Both the position numbers and the translations under genes were made by a program. From Lactuca virosa (Eukaryota; Streptophyta; Magnoliopsida; Asterales; Asteraceae): a stretch of DNA of 64,000 nucleotides. The stretch's first letter is position 1. The number at the start of each line of letters is the position of its first letter. This document shows, one piece after another, positions 47,020 to 57,897 of this stretch. The DNA lies in the NCBI GenBank assembly GCA_928212115.1, contig CAKMRJ010005745.1, positions 102,578,769 through 102,642,768 of the forward strand, read 5' to 3'. The notes under the pieces are model-generated. The model was given only the letters and a program-made list of their open reading frames with translations, was not told the origin of the DNA and did no database searches.

Positions 47020-50000
47020 TGTAACATTCCGTTTAAAATTTAATAAATAATAAATTTAAATAAATAAATAATAATTTAATAAATAAATAAAATTAAATAA
47101 ATCAATAATAATTAAATAAATAAAATGAATAAATAATAACCTTAAAGCAGTAATAATTGACCAGTGTTAGCAGGGGAGTTGAATGTTATAATTTTAGGAA
47201 TTTGAAGTCTAAATTGTATCAGTTGGACTTGAAATGTAAAGAAATTCATGAAACAAGGTCTGTTTGGTAATTTATGTACTTGAATTGAGAAAAATGGATG
47301 TGGGAGGGACTGAAAGTAAAATTTTAGCAGAAGTTGATAAGAGACGGGTTAATACCCGTCACCCTTCCATCTCCCCTTCATTTTTGAATCGCACCCATCA
47401 CAAACCCTAACCCTAAACGATCTCAGTCGACGCCATCATCCACCCTCTGCTGCGCCGAACCATCGCTGCTCCTACCGCCGGCGACGTCGAGGATTTTTAG
47501 GAGGATCCGTCAAGACCGGAGAGGGACGCTGCCAACCCCCTATCCGCTATGGTGAACCACCAAGCCGACGCCGCCGCTGCTACTGACGACGACGAACCAC
47601 GAGCTGACGTACGAACCTTTCTCGTCTCCACCTCCGTTCTATTTTGCTATTCCGTTGCCGCCACCTGCCGCCGCATGGGTAGCTGTGTTTGTTTGTAATT
47701 TCATATGTGTATGTGTTTCAGCTTAGGTCGATGTGTGTGTACGGGTTTCAGTTGGGGTCGTGGTGTGGGTGTGTTGTTTGGCTGGAAAATGCAAGGGGCC
47801 ACCATGGTGGCTACCGCCCGTGATGCTCTTTCTGCCGCCATTTCCGTTTTTCTACCACCATCAGCCACCATATGTGGGTGGTTGTGTGCGTTTATTAGTG
47901 TGTGTGTGCCACGTGTATGTATGTGGTGTGTTGTTGTTAATGTATTGGTGTGTGTTTGCTTGACCTGGAACCAAAAGAGAACCCACCGCCACCACCTTGA
48001 GGTGGTGGCTGCCACTTCCTGCCGCCGTCGGCCACCATTTTTGGTGGTTGTATTGGGATTTTCTTATTTTTTTGGTGCTAGTGTGTGTGTTGTAAGAAAT
48101 TGTGTATGTATTGGATTGTTGGAATATTACTCAAACCGCCGCCGTGTGCGGGTGGCTACCGCCTCCTGCCGCCATGGACCTCCGCCGACCACCACTGCCC
48201 GAGGTGGCAGTGGGTGGTGCCCAATTTATTAATTATATATTTATTTATTTAAATAGATAATCTATTAAATTCAGGGGTTGGAAACCCTAATTAGGGTTTA
48301 GAAAACCCTAATTTTGGAGTTAGTCGGGACCGACATTAAAACTATTAATTAAACCTAAAATAATACTTAATAATTCTCCACAATTAACTTAATTAACTTG
48401 ATGCAATATTGGACTTAATGGATTAAGTCCTTAATGGGTTAAGTGAAGAACACTAACCCTAGTTATCATTTTATGTAAAAACCCTAGAATCGAGGAGCTT
48501 TATTTTAGGTAATAATCGGGCGTGTATTTGGGTTGTTGACTGGATTATTATTTCACCCGAAAACAACTAAGTCAAACCTTAATGAATCATACCTTTAAGT
48601 GATTAAGTCCTTAATGGGTTAAGTGTTCCTACTTAACCCTAATCGTCATTTCATGTGAAACTCTAATCGTCATTTCATGTGAAATGGTCACTGTTGCAAG
48701 TGACTCTGACCTATGATCGGGTATTGACTCAAGTATCTTCCTGTAGGTGATTGGAAGTGAGTTGAAGCTGGTAGAATCATTCATTGCTATAGTGGGTTTT
48801 GCACGCACATCGAGGTGAGTTTCGCCTCATTGTACCCGTGGGTCGAAGGCACCAATATCGGCTCATTAGTATTGATTATCTGCTAGTAGAGGGATGCCCT
48901 AGGGACTGTATATAGTCATGCAGGATAGACTGATGACTCTTGATCTAAGCTCTCTTACCTGTTGCTTGTTTGGTTATGGTTTTAGAGTAGGATCACCTGT
49001 CCGGGTAACTATCTCACCTCTGAGTATATACGGTTATGCATTCCTTGGATTGTTGATATTTAGTATGTTGTTATGCTGTGGTGATCTATTAGATATGTGT
49101 TCTGGTATTGAGTATGTTGTTATGCTGTAGTGACCTACTAGATCTGTGTTCTAGTATTGAGTATGCTGATATGATGTAGTGATCAGTTAAATCTGTCTCC
49201 TGGTATTGATTCTGTTGCTTTGTGGTAATAACCTATAGAACTGTATGTTATTTGTGCTTGCTGGTTATCATCTATGGAGTGCCCTTAGGGACTGTCGGTG
49301 GTTATGTAGGATAGCCTAAGAACTCTTGGTCTAGGCTCTTTTGCATGTTCCTTGTTTGGTTGTGGCTCTAGAGTAGGACTATCTATTTGGGTGGCTATCA
49401 CACCTCTGGTTACTTATGGTTACACCTTCTATGGGGTTAGCTGGTGGCGGGACTGTATGTAGTGAGAGGATTAGTAGGCAGTAGTGAGTTGTATGATTGT
49501 TGTTTCTTGTATTATGTGCCTATTTGATCATGATTGTTTATATGTCGACATATTGTGTTTGGTTGGGTTAAGGTGGTCCTACTTTGTGCGGTAGGCCAAG
49601 ATACCTGGTGCGGGTCGGCTGTAAGCCGTAGGCACAGAGGCTCGGGAGGAGCGGTAGGGTTGAGGCGGTAGGCCAACAAACCCTAGGTATTCCAACCCGA
49701 TGGTTGATTGGACCCGACATATTGGTATTCCATCCCGAGGCTGATTGAGCCAATATTCTTATGATATGAGGGTATTCCATCCCGAGGATGACTGGACCCA
49801 TCATGGACATGTCTGGTATTCCAGCCCGAGGCTGATTGAGCCAGGCATGGGTATTTGTGTTTATGCTTGTTTTACGTGGGGGTATTTTGGGGGGAAACTC
49901 ACTAAGTTTTATGCTTACGGTTTCAGTTCATTATTTCAGGTGCTTCTGATGATTTTGGCAAGGCGAATGCGTGACCGTACACATCCTCGGTTTTACAAAA

Positions 50001-50123
50001 GATTGGGTCTTCGGAAACTCTGATTTTCAATTAATGTTGAGAACACTATTTTTGTAAACATTTTATTAGTAAAAGGATCGTTTTGAAAAGTTTAAAATTT
50101 GTTGAAATTTCTGGGGCGTTACA
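47020..50123 (+). repeat. Solo gypsy LTR in E4 (3104 bp)
   Basis: It begins TGTAACATTCCG and ends GGCGTTACA, flanked by TAACC (47015-47019, 50124-50128). Its 3' part (CTCACTAAG, ATGCTTACGGTTTCAG, CAGGTGCTTC) matches the E2 LTR end, which gives the plus orientation. The middle matches the truncated LTR at 54700-54745. Long frames at 47701-48232 reflect (GTGT)n and CCGCC-rich sequence, not genes. Confidence 0.9.
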
Positions 50124-50128
50124 TAACC

Positions 50129-50470
50129 AGTGTTTTAGATAGGAAGAGTGCAACCATCACCAATTACAAGTTCTTCAGTATTATCATATGGGGCATGGAG
50201 AGACAAATTTGCATGGTCATTTGTAACATGATGAGAGGCACCGTTGTCTAGTAACTAGGAGTTTGACTGAGGTAAGTTAACTGTTGCAGCATGAGCTTGA
50301 GGAGCTCGAAAAGGTGATTGGGAGCCCTTTGTTGCAGAATGAACAGGAACTGCAGTGGGTACTTGAATAGCAGGAAAATGACTCTTGAAGACTGTACATT
50401 GACTAAGAGAGTGACCTTGCTCGCGACACCATTGACACTTACCAAGATAGGGGCATGGTTGGCGTGGATC
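50129..50470 (-). pseudogene. E4 gag end and protease start, decayed
   Basis: Minus-strand fragments here include a CQWCREQGHSL-like zinc-knuckle text and a Pro/Gln-rich spacer. They are followed by text like LLDNGASHHVT around 50240-50265, which fits the copia protease region. Stops interrupt the frame. Confidence 0.55.
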
Positions 50471-51235
50471 CTAGGTATTATTGTGAGTTTGTGAATTCCA
50501 AGATGAAGCTGACTGATTTCCATGAGAGTTGGAAGCCCGAGTGTGATTTTGAGTGAGGTTCACAGTAGCAAGAAATGTCAGGGGAGAAACTTTGGCGGAA
50601 GCAGTGAGTTCTTTGGTGATCAACTTCTCATGAAGTTCTTCAAAAGATATTGTAGTATCACGAGCATTTACTGCATCAATAACAGATCGATATTGTTCAT
50701 AATCAAGACCAAGCAATACCTTATCGATAATGTCCTCATGATCCATCGGTTTTCCCATTGAAGTTAATTGATCTGTGCATTGTTTGATAGATTGCATATA
50801 CTCTGTGATAGATTGGTTGGAGTGAGTGATCTGGCTGAGATTACTTTTGATTTGCTTGAAGTGACCCCTTGAGGGATTAGCATAGGTTGCAGCAAGAACT
50901 TTCCATGCCTCGTGAGCAGTGTTGGTCTGAGATATGAGATGCACAAGATTTTGAGAGAGGGTGCCAACAATTGCACCAAATACCAGACAATCTTGACGGA
51001 ACCAAGTGAGAGCCTCTGGGTTAGCCACAGAAGCACTATTGACTGTGATTGAGGCTGAAGGCGATTTGTGGCTGCCATCTACAAACTTCCACAAATCATA
51101 GCCTAGGAGTGTTTCTTGGAGTTGAGTTTTCCACACAACATAGTTTACAGAGGTTAATTGAATGGAGTTATGGATTTGTATATTGGTAAAAGGTTTGGTA
51201 GGTTCTGTGTTGTTGGGGATGATTGTATCAAACAT
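50471..51235 (-). pseudogene. E4 gag (254 codons)
   Basis: The frame opens at ATG 51235. It has IQLTSVNYVVWKTQLQ, LLGYDLWKFVDG, ALTWFRQDCLVFG and TYANPSRGHFKQIKS, the standard start of RE1-like copia gag proteins. It ends at a stop before the zinc knuckle. The leader from the PBS is only about 40 bases. Confidence 0.85.
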
Positions 51236-51272
51236 GATGTTGTTTGAAAAAAAAAAGGTTAGGATCGTCTTA

Positions 51273-51284
51273 GCTCTAATACCA
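51273..51284 (-). other. E4 primer-binding site (tRNA-iMet, one mismatch)
   Basis: The minus strand reads TGGTATTAGAGC and abuts the 5' LTR directly. The usual C at position 7 is T. Confidence 0.85.
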
Positions 51285-51516
51285 TATAAGTGTTATGGAA
51301 GATTTTAAATACTTCATATTAAACAGAGATTGCCTTTAAATAGGCAGCGTAGCTATCTAGAATTTACATAGTGGATGTGATGATCCAAAACAAACTTGCT
51401 AAAGATAAGCTAATAAACAGGAAACAAAAACTAACTACATTGACTAAGCTATCTATTGGAATATACAACAACGTGAATATTTAGAATATTCAAGATATTC
51501 TAATTATTCCTTAATA
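51285..51516 (-). repeat. E4 5' LTR (232 bp)
   Basis: It is a near-exact match to 35911-36142, with plus-strand ends TATAAG and CTTAATA. It is followed by TSD CTTAC (51517-51521). Confidence 0.88.
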
Positions 51517-52480
51517 CTTACGCCGGGCGTGCATTGAGCGTAAGTCATTAAAAGGTAACACGAATGCTTTTAAGTATACTGGGCGTACTCAAGGGGTACA
51601 CAAGGCGTACACGGCTGATCTGCAAACCTTGAAACTGGGGTGTTGATCCCTATTTAAACACCTTAACCCTCATAAATCCCTTCCACCTTCAACCTCCATC
51701 CTCCCAAACAACCCCTTGTAAACCCTAATATTCATTTGAGAGTTTTTGAGCTATTTGAGTGTTTTCTGTTCATCTTTGAAGGAAAAAGATCATTTGAGTG
51801 CACTTGGGAAGCTTCAAGCCTTGTGGATATGGACATTTCATCTCTTTAGCAACCTCCAGAAGGTATAAAGTTCTGAACTTGATGAATACTTCACTATATC
51901 TTGTTAGTTCTAAGGTTCTTGTGCATTTTGGTCTCATAATCTTGGTCTAGTTGAGTATGAGGTACTCCAGACCTAGCCTTTTCGAATGTTTTGAAGTGCA
52001 TGGAGTCATAAAAATATTATCTTGATCCTTTCCTTTCATCCATGTATGAGTATTGGGGCTTAGAATCTTGTGATATGTTAGGGTTTGTAGATTTGGACAT
52101 TTCCTAATCATGAAAAGTCATAAAGTTGGAAACTTTATGATGAAGGAGGTTATTCCAGGTTATATATGAGATTTGGATGTAAGGAATTAAGTGAATAAGC
52201 ACTTAATGAGGATATTTGAATCTGACTGAGTACGTAGGGTGTACCATAGAAGTATACAACACGTACTGTATTGAAGACATGTAATTTGGGCAGACACTCT
52301 TTGTGTCATGCGTAGATATTAGAGATGCAAGTTTGACCCGTGGATTCGGGTACCCGTGGGTATCCGACCCTAACGGATCGGGTATTACCTGTCTTAACGG
52401 GTAATGGGACGGGGGTGGAGCTTAAATTACATACCCGAAGCGAGGACGGGTATGACACTATCCTTCCTGTTACATACCCG

Positions 52481-52482
<2 letters not shown>

Positions 52483-52549
<67 letters not shown>
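52483..52549. repeat. (TA)n microsatellite
   Basis: About 33 uninterrupted TA units inside the hAT element. Length may vary between plants or assemblies. Confidence 0.95.
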
Positions 52550-52552
<3 letters not shown>

Positions 52553-52597
52553 AAATCTTCAACCCATTAAATTCAATTTAATAGTTACTGTTTTCCA

Positions 52598-53447
52598 AAG
52601 TTTCACATAAGCACACACGATGGCATGCTCCGACTTTTCAATTCTCCAGGCTTCACCATTCACCCTTTAGGAGATAACTTTACTATCTTCCTAATCCCTT
52701 TTAATATACAATCGTATTTATTCCTCCAAGATTAAAGTTAGTCACGAGTTATTGTCTCTTCAGTTTTCTCGCCAACACCACTAGCTTCACAATCTCCAAG
52801 CAATTCAAGGAGTCAAGACTTCAACTCCTCGAGACTTAAGTCGGAAGAAGCTCGATTTTCTTGATTCAAGTCTCAAAAGCCAAGCACTCAAATATTCAAC
52901 TCGATTTTTCTTTCTTTGACTCTTTTTCTGCACTCGATTTCGTTGTTCTTGTTTTCTTCTAATGTTATTGTTTCGATTATCCTGTTATTTCTTCGATTTT
53001 TTTGTGGATTTTGTTGAAATAATCGAACATTTTTGGCTATTAAATAACTTTTTTTTTTGAATTGTGATATCATTTATTCATCTGATTTTTATATATGTAT
53101 GTATTGTATATATGTATCATATGAATGGTTGAATGGCTAAGTGGTTATTAAATGTATGTCGCATCTATATAACGAATGACTGAATGGCTGAATGTATATC
53201 GATTTTAGTTATTACCGAATGATCGAATGGTTATAGAATGTATGTATAGCTGAGTGGTTATCGATTTCTTTTTAATATGATCTTATTGCTTCGAATTTCT
53301 TTTGTAAATTGATGTGATCTTATTTTTGTGTCATTTTCATGTATGTATAATCTGTATCATCTAATACTCTATCAGTTGCATGTATGTATAATCTGTATGA
53401 CTATTAAATTTCTTCTTAATTGTGATATCATTTGATATATAGATTTA
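52598..53447. repeat. 850-bp direct repeat in hAT element, copy 1
   Basis: It starts AAGTTTCACATAAGCAC and ends TAGATTTA. It is followed without spacer by copy 2 and I find no difference between them. No coding frame is credible. Confidence 0.93.
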
Positions 53448-54297
53448 AAGTTTCACATAAGCACACACGATGGCATGCTCCGACTTTTCAATTCTCCAGG
53501 CTTCACCATTCACCCTTTAGGAGATAACTTTACTATCTTCCTAATCCCTTTTAATATACAATCGTATTTATTCCTCCAAGATTAAAGTTAGTCACGAGTT
53601 ATTGTCTCTTCAGTTTTCTCGCCAACACCACTAGCTTCACAATCTCCAAGCAATTCAAGGAGTCAAGACTTCAACTCCTCGAGACTTAAGTCGGAAGAAG
53701 CTCGATTTTCTTGATTCAAGTCTCAAAAGCCAAGCACTCAAATATTCAACTCGATTTTTCTTTCTTTGACTCTTTTTCTGCACTCGATTTCGTTGTTCTT
53801 GTTTTCTTCTAATGTTATTGTTTCGATTATCCTGTTATTTCTTCGATTTTTTTGTGGATTTTGTTGAAATAATCGAACATTTTTGGCTATTAAATAACTT
53901 TTTTTTTTGAATTGTGATATCATTTATTCATCTGATTTTTATATATGTATGTATTGTATATATGTATCATATGAATGGTTGAATGGCTAAGTGGTTATTA
54001 AATGTATGTCGCATCTATATAACGAATGACTGAATGGCTGAATGTATATCGATTTTAGTTATTACCGAATGATCGAATGGTTATAGAATGTATGTATAGC
54101 TGAGTGGTTATCGATTTCTTTTTAATATGATCTTATTGCTTCGAATTTCTTTTGTAAATTGATGTGATCTTATTTTTGTGTCATTTTCATGTATGTATAA
54201 TCTGTATCATCTAATACTCTATCAGTTGCATGTATGTATAATCTGTATGACTATTAAATTTCTTCTTAATTGTGATATCATTTGATATATAGATTTA
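53448..54297. repeat. 850-bp direct repeat in hAT element, copy 2
   Basis: Partner of 52598-53447 in perfect head-to-tail arrangement. Confidence 0.93.
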
Positions 54298-54745
54298 GAA
54301 ATGTTATTTTCCTTTATTTTTTTTACTGAACGGGTATTTATCGGGTTGTCCGTATCCGGCGGGTATATTTTTACCTGCACCCGTCGGGGATTAGACGAAG
54401 CGGGGACGGGGACGGGGACGGGTATTGCAGTATCCGTCAATATCCGCCCCCGTTTGCATCCCTAGTAGATATGGAGTATGCACGGCGTACTCAACCTCAA
54501 CCTGACTTGGAACTTTGACTTTTGAATTTTGGCATTGACCATTGACTTTTGACTAAGTTTTACTTAGGTTATTTTGGGTAAATTGAATATTGGATTGAGA
54601 TTAGGCCCCTGTTTATTGTATACGTGACCTGTAGAGACATTATTTGGAGCAGTGATCAGTTCAGCTATCTTTCAGACTGTTAGGTGAGTTTTCCTCACTG
54701 TACTTGTGGGTCGAAGGCACCAATATCGGCCCACTAATCTCATAA

Positions 54746-54950
54746 CGAAACTAATTTCACAATAATAATACTTCTCCACACCTCATTAAATAAAAAGACA
54801 AAATAATAATAAAAAAAAATACAATGTCATGAAAAAGACAAACTAATGTTCTCTTTGTTTATCCTTGAAATCGTAATGTTTTTCCCAAAATAAAATATTT
54901 AAAACAGGTGGAATTTTAACATTTAATCTCTTATTGCAAGTGTCTGGTAA
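54746..54950. other. Host spacer between truncated LTR and KH/CCCH gene
   Basis: AT-rich sequence without frame or repeat. It is the left edge of the single-copy host region. Confidence 0.5.
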
Positions 54951-54951
54951 A

Positions 54952-55106
54952 GCCCAATATATGATTGGTTTCATTTAAGGCCCATATAAATGTTAATTAA
55001 AAGTAAAAAACGACGACTTTGACCAATCACTCTACTAAATCTACACGTTCTAGATCTCTATCATTTTCCCCCTTTTTCAAGCCCCTTCGCCCTCTGCAAA
55101 CCCTAA
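54952..55106 (+). promoter_or_regulatory. Promoter region of the KH/CCCH gene
   Basis: Two site II elements (TGGGCY on the minus strand, at 54952-54956 and 54979-54984), a TATA-like TATAAAT at 54985-54991 and a telo-box AAACCCTAA at 55098-55106 precede the ATG. Site II plus telo-box is the usual promoter style of plant translation and growth genes. The transcription start is not determined. Confidence 0.5.
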
Positions 55107-55166
55107 CCGATCTTCATCACTCTCCCACTTTCCCCCTTGTAACCTAACTCTCTGCAACGATTCGCC

Positions 55167-57022
55167 ATGGAATTCGGCCTCGCTAGAAAACGAGGGAGGC
55201 CAGCTGGTTTGAATGGCAACGGTGGATTCAAGAAATCCAAACAAGGTAACATCGAATCTCTCTTCTTCAATCTAGATCTAGGGTTTCGATAATGTTTAAT
55301 GCTTGAAGATTTCCTTTTCCCATTCGATCTCCCGTCTAGTTTTTTCATTTTAAATGTAGTACCTATGTGGAACTGTCATTCAAACAAGTTGTTCAATATT
55401 CATCGTCGAATAATTTCTTTTTCTTCTTTCTAGCGTTCGAGCTTTCGTTCAACGAAGTTAAATAACTTATTAAGTCGTTGTCCGAAGAGAAATTGTCGAG
55501 TGTGAGAGGAATTAATTAATGATAAGCTCTTAGAGCAGAGCGTCTGCAACTTTGTAAATCTTGAAATTACAACTGAGATAAAATAATTAATGTGATGTAA
55601 CAGACACGGAGTCGTTTCAATCTGGTTTAGGAAGCAAATCGAAGCCATGCACAAAGTTTTTCAGGTTTAAATTCTAACTTGGCTAAAATCAATCTTGTAA
55701 ATTAAATTATTCATATATTGTAATGCTTATTAATTTCATGAAAATTACACGGCACAATTAAAATATGTATCATCTGGACTAATGGCTTGGAAATCTAAAG
55801 TTTTGATACAGGTTATATGATATGATATCTACACACATAATCAAGATAACAACTACCATCATAACAAGGAGTACAGAACAGAACTACAGAAATCATCGTT
55901 TCATGAAAGAAACATTAATTCCAATCTTTAATACATCTTAATACTTCAAATTTTTATTTTCAATATCATATTATCATCTATGGCCATGATACAGGGAAAT
56001 TCGTATTTGGAAACTAAAATTACACGTTATATACATAACATATAAAGCTCAATACATCATATCAAAGGTTTACCTTTCTTAATAATACTTCTAGATAATT
56101 ACATTGATTTTGGTTTATATTGCACTTAATTTACATAGAACTAACACAGGGGCATAATAGTCATTTTAGTTTTGACTTTTGACTTTTGACTTTTGACACA
56201 ACATTCTCTATTCTGTTTTTTATTTTGATATGCAGCACATCTGGATGCCCATTTGGCGAAGGGTGTCATTTCTTGCACTATGTTCCTGGAGGTTTGAAAG
56301 CTGTAAACCAAATGACTGGCGGCAACCACCCGGCGCTACCACCAACCGCCAGACCACCTGTCCTCCCGCCATCCTTCCCGGACGGGTCATCACCGCCAGC
56401 TGTCAAAAGCCGCCTCTGCAACAAATTCAACACCGCAGAAGGCTGTCGATTTGGTGACAAGTGTCATTTCGCCCATGGTGAATGGGAACTCGGGAAACCA
56501 ACCGCCCCATCTCACCACGAAGACCCACGCGCCATGGCTAGATTTGGCGGCGGTGGTGGGCGGAATGATTTCAATCCGGCGGCAAACAACGCCGCCGCCG
56601 CCAGTTTTGGCGCCTCTGCAACCGCCAAAATCAGTGTCAACGCGTCACTAGCGGGAGCTATTATTGGAAAAAGCGGAGTCAACTCTAAGCAAATTAGTCG
56701 GTTGACTGGAGCAAAATTGTCAATAAGAGATCATGAATCGGATCCGAATTTGAGAAATATTGAATTGGAAGGGACTTTTGATCAGATTAAACATGCGAGT
56801 CAAATGGTGCGTGAGCTTATTGTGAATATAAGTTCGGCTTCTGGACCACTGCCGCCACAAAAGAGCTTTGGAAAGGCGGGTGGTGGTGGTGGTGGTGGTG
56901 GTGGTCCGGCGGGGAATTTTAAGACGAAGCTTTGCGAGAATTTTGCGAAAGGGACTTGTACTTTTGGGGAGAGGTGTCATTTTGCTCATGGGGCTGAAGA
57001 GTTGCGTAGTTCTGGAGCTTGA
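55167..57022 (+). CDS. KH-domain protein with three CCCH zinc fingers (308 aa)
   Basis: Three coding exons, 55167-55245, 55604-55664 and 56236-57022, join in frame with GT/AG borders (927 nt). The start MEFGLARKRGRP with a basic patch is typical of the family. CCCH fingers lie at residues 42-61 (C-x8-C-x5-C-x3-H), 108-127 (same spacing) and 280-298 (C-x7-C-x5-C-x3-H). A KH domain covers about 178-244 with its GxxG loop GKSG at 191-194. A run of nine glycines lies at about 262-270. The order CCCH-CCCH-KH-CCCH matches the small plant KH/CCCH family (Arabidopsis At3g12130 and At5g06770 type). Such proteins bind RNA, so a post-transcriptional role is likely; targets cannot be told from sequence. 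The gene appears complete. A TTTTGAC repeat precedes the last acceptor. Confidence 0.93.
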
Positions 57023-57897
57023 TTTTGAGGATTTTTTTAGAACATATGATGTTTTGGGGTATCTGAGATGTTGATTGTTGAGGATAGTTGTGAGTTTTTA
57101 AAGTTGGTATTAGGTTTTTTTTGTTTCAGATTTTTAGAAAAAAAAAAAAAAAAGTTGTTAAAATTTGGATTGATGTATTGGTGTGTTGTTGCGTTGTGTC
57201 ACATGGTTAAGGATGGGATGAGGGTAAAAAATGGTAGTTCTAAAGAGATCAGGATTGCAAACGGTTGGTTATAACTTATATTTGTCTGAAACGTTTTAAT
57301 TTGAGATTAAGATATTAAGTCTATAAATTGGAAATGTAAGTTGGAAAAATATACCTTTTACTTTTTATCTATATTAACAAGGTATTTATATTTTCTTCCC
57401 CAAAACACAAACATTCTTATATATCATTTTTGCCATAATTACAATGTTATTTTGTTTTTGTGATCAATAAAAGCAAAAATACTTTTCTTTCTTAATAAGA
57501 GCCAAGCAAGTTATCTTTCTCTATCCATATGAGTACTATTATTAGTAAAGAAACAAATAAAAATTTTGACGTTAATTATGAGTATGATTAGTGGCTGTGT
57601 TTTTGCCATTAAGAATAAAGAAAACAAACATTAATAGCAAAAGCCAAATACAAACCCAATGAGAATCAACTGTCTTTTAAAGGATAAAAAAAAACTAGTG
57701 TTAATGACCAAAAAAACTACACTGTTACTCAACTTACACTTCAACTTCTGTTCGATTCAAAGCTCAAAAGTCAAAATTGCAGGATCTCAATCCCCAAATA
57801 AACATAATAAAAAAAAAAAAAAAAAAGTTGCACCATAATCAATAAGATTCAGATGCATAACAACAATATCATGATATCATGCTATAAATAATTTTTT
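57023..57897. other. Intergenic region between convergent genes
   Basis: It holds the 3' UTRs of the KH/CCCH gene (plus) and NOC2 (minus). A15-like runs lie near 57138 and 57810. No frame, RNA gene or transposon end was recognised. Confidence 0.6.

Larger units (their letters stand above)
35911..51516 (-). mobile_element. E4: copia element with 232-bp LTRs
   Basis: E4 is on the minus strand: 5' LTR 51285-51516 with PBS at 51273-51284, and gag at 51235-50471. Integrase pieces lie at 46973-46120, RT/RNase H at 37662-36130 and the 3' LTR at 35911-36142. TSD CTTAC is at 35906-35910 and 51517-51521. Two later insertions are removed to see it: E5 (38094-46051) and the solo LTR 47020-50123. Gag and pol style resemble the RE1/Retrofit (Ale) group. 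Many stops and a changed RT active site make it dead. Confidence 0.9.
52320..54464. mobile_element. Non-autonomous Ac/Ds-like hAT element
   Basis: Terminal inverted repeats are TAGAGATGCAA (52320-52330) and TTGCATCCCTA (54454-54464). The 8-bp target duplication GTAGATAT flanks it exactly (52312-52319, 54465-54472). Subterminal regions are rich in CGGGTA/GACGGGG units, as expected for hAT transposase binding. The TIR style (TAGGGATG) and TSD length point to the Ac/Ds branch of hAT. No transposase frame is present. The interior holds a TA microsatellite and two 850-bp direct copies. Confidence 0.9.
35838..54745 (+). repeat. 3'-truncated gypsy LTR, split by E4 and a hAT element
   Basis: The pieces are 35838-35910, 51522-52319 and 54473-54745. 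It begins TGTAACACC. After E4 it carries GCGTAC/TACGCC motifs (51520-51615), a TATA-like TATTTAAA (51651-51658) and CCCTAA-rich leader sequence. The end (GTGGGTCGAAGGCACCAATATCGG) matches the middle of solo LTR 47020-50123 at about 48840, so the 3' half is missing. Host sequence starts near 54745. No TSD can be defined because the 3' end is gone. Confidence 0.6.

Noticed and set aside
47701..48232. Two long overlapping frames (175 and 104 codons) on opposite strands
   Set aside because: They lie inside the solo gypsy LTR and consist of GT-rich and CCGCC-rich simple sequence. No domain is present, and a frame on both strands is expected from such composition.
52340..52610. Frames across the (TA)n run, read as Tyr-Ile repeats
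   Set aside because: Low-complexity microsatellite translation.
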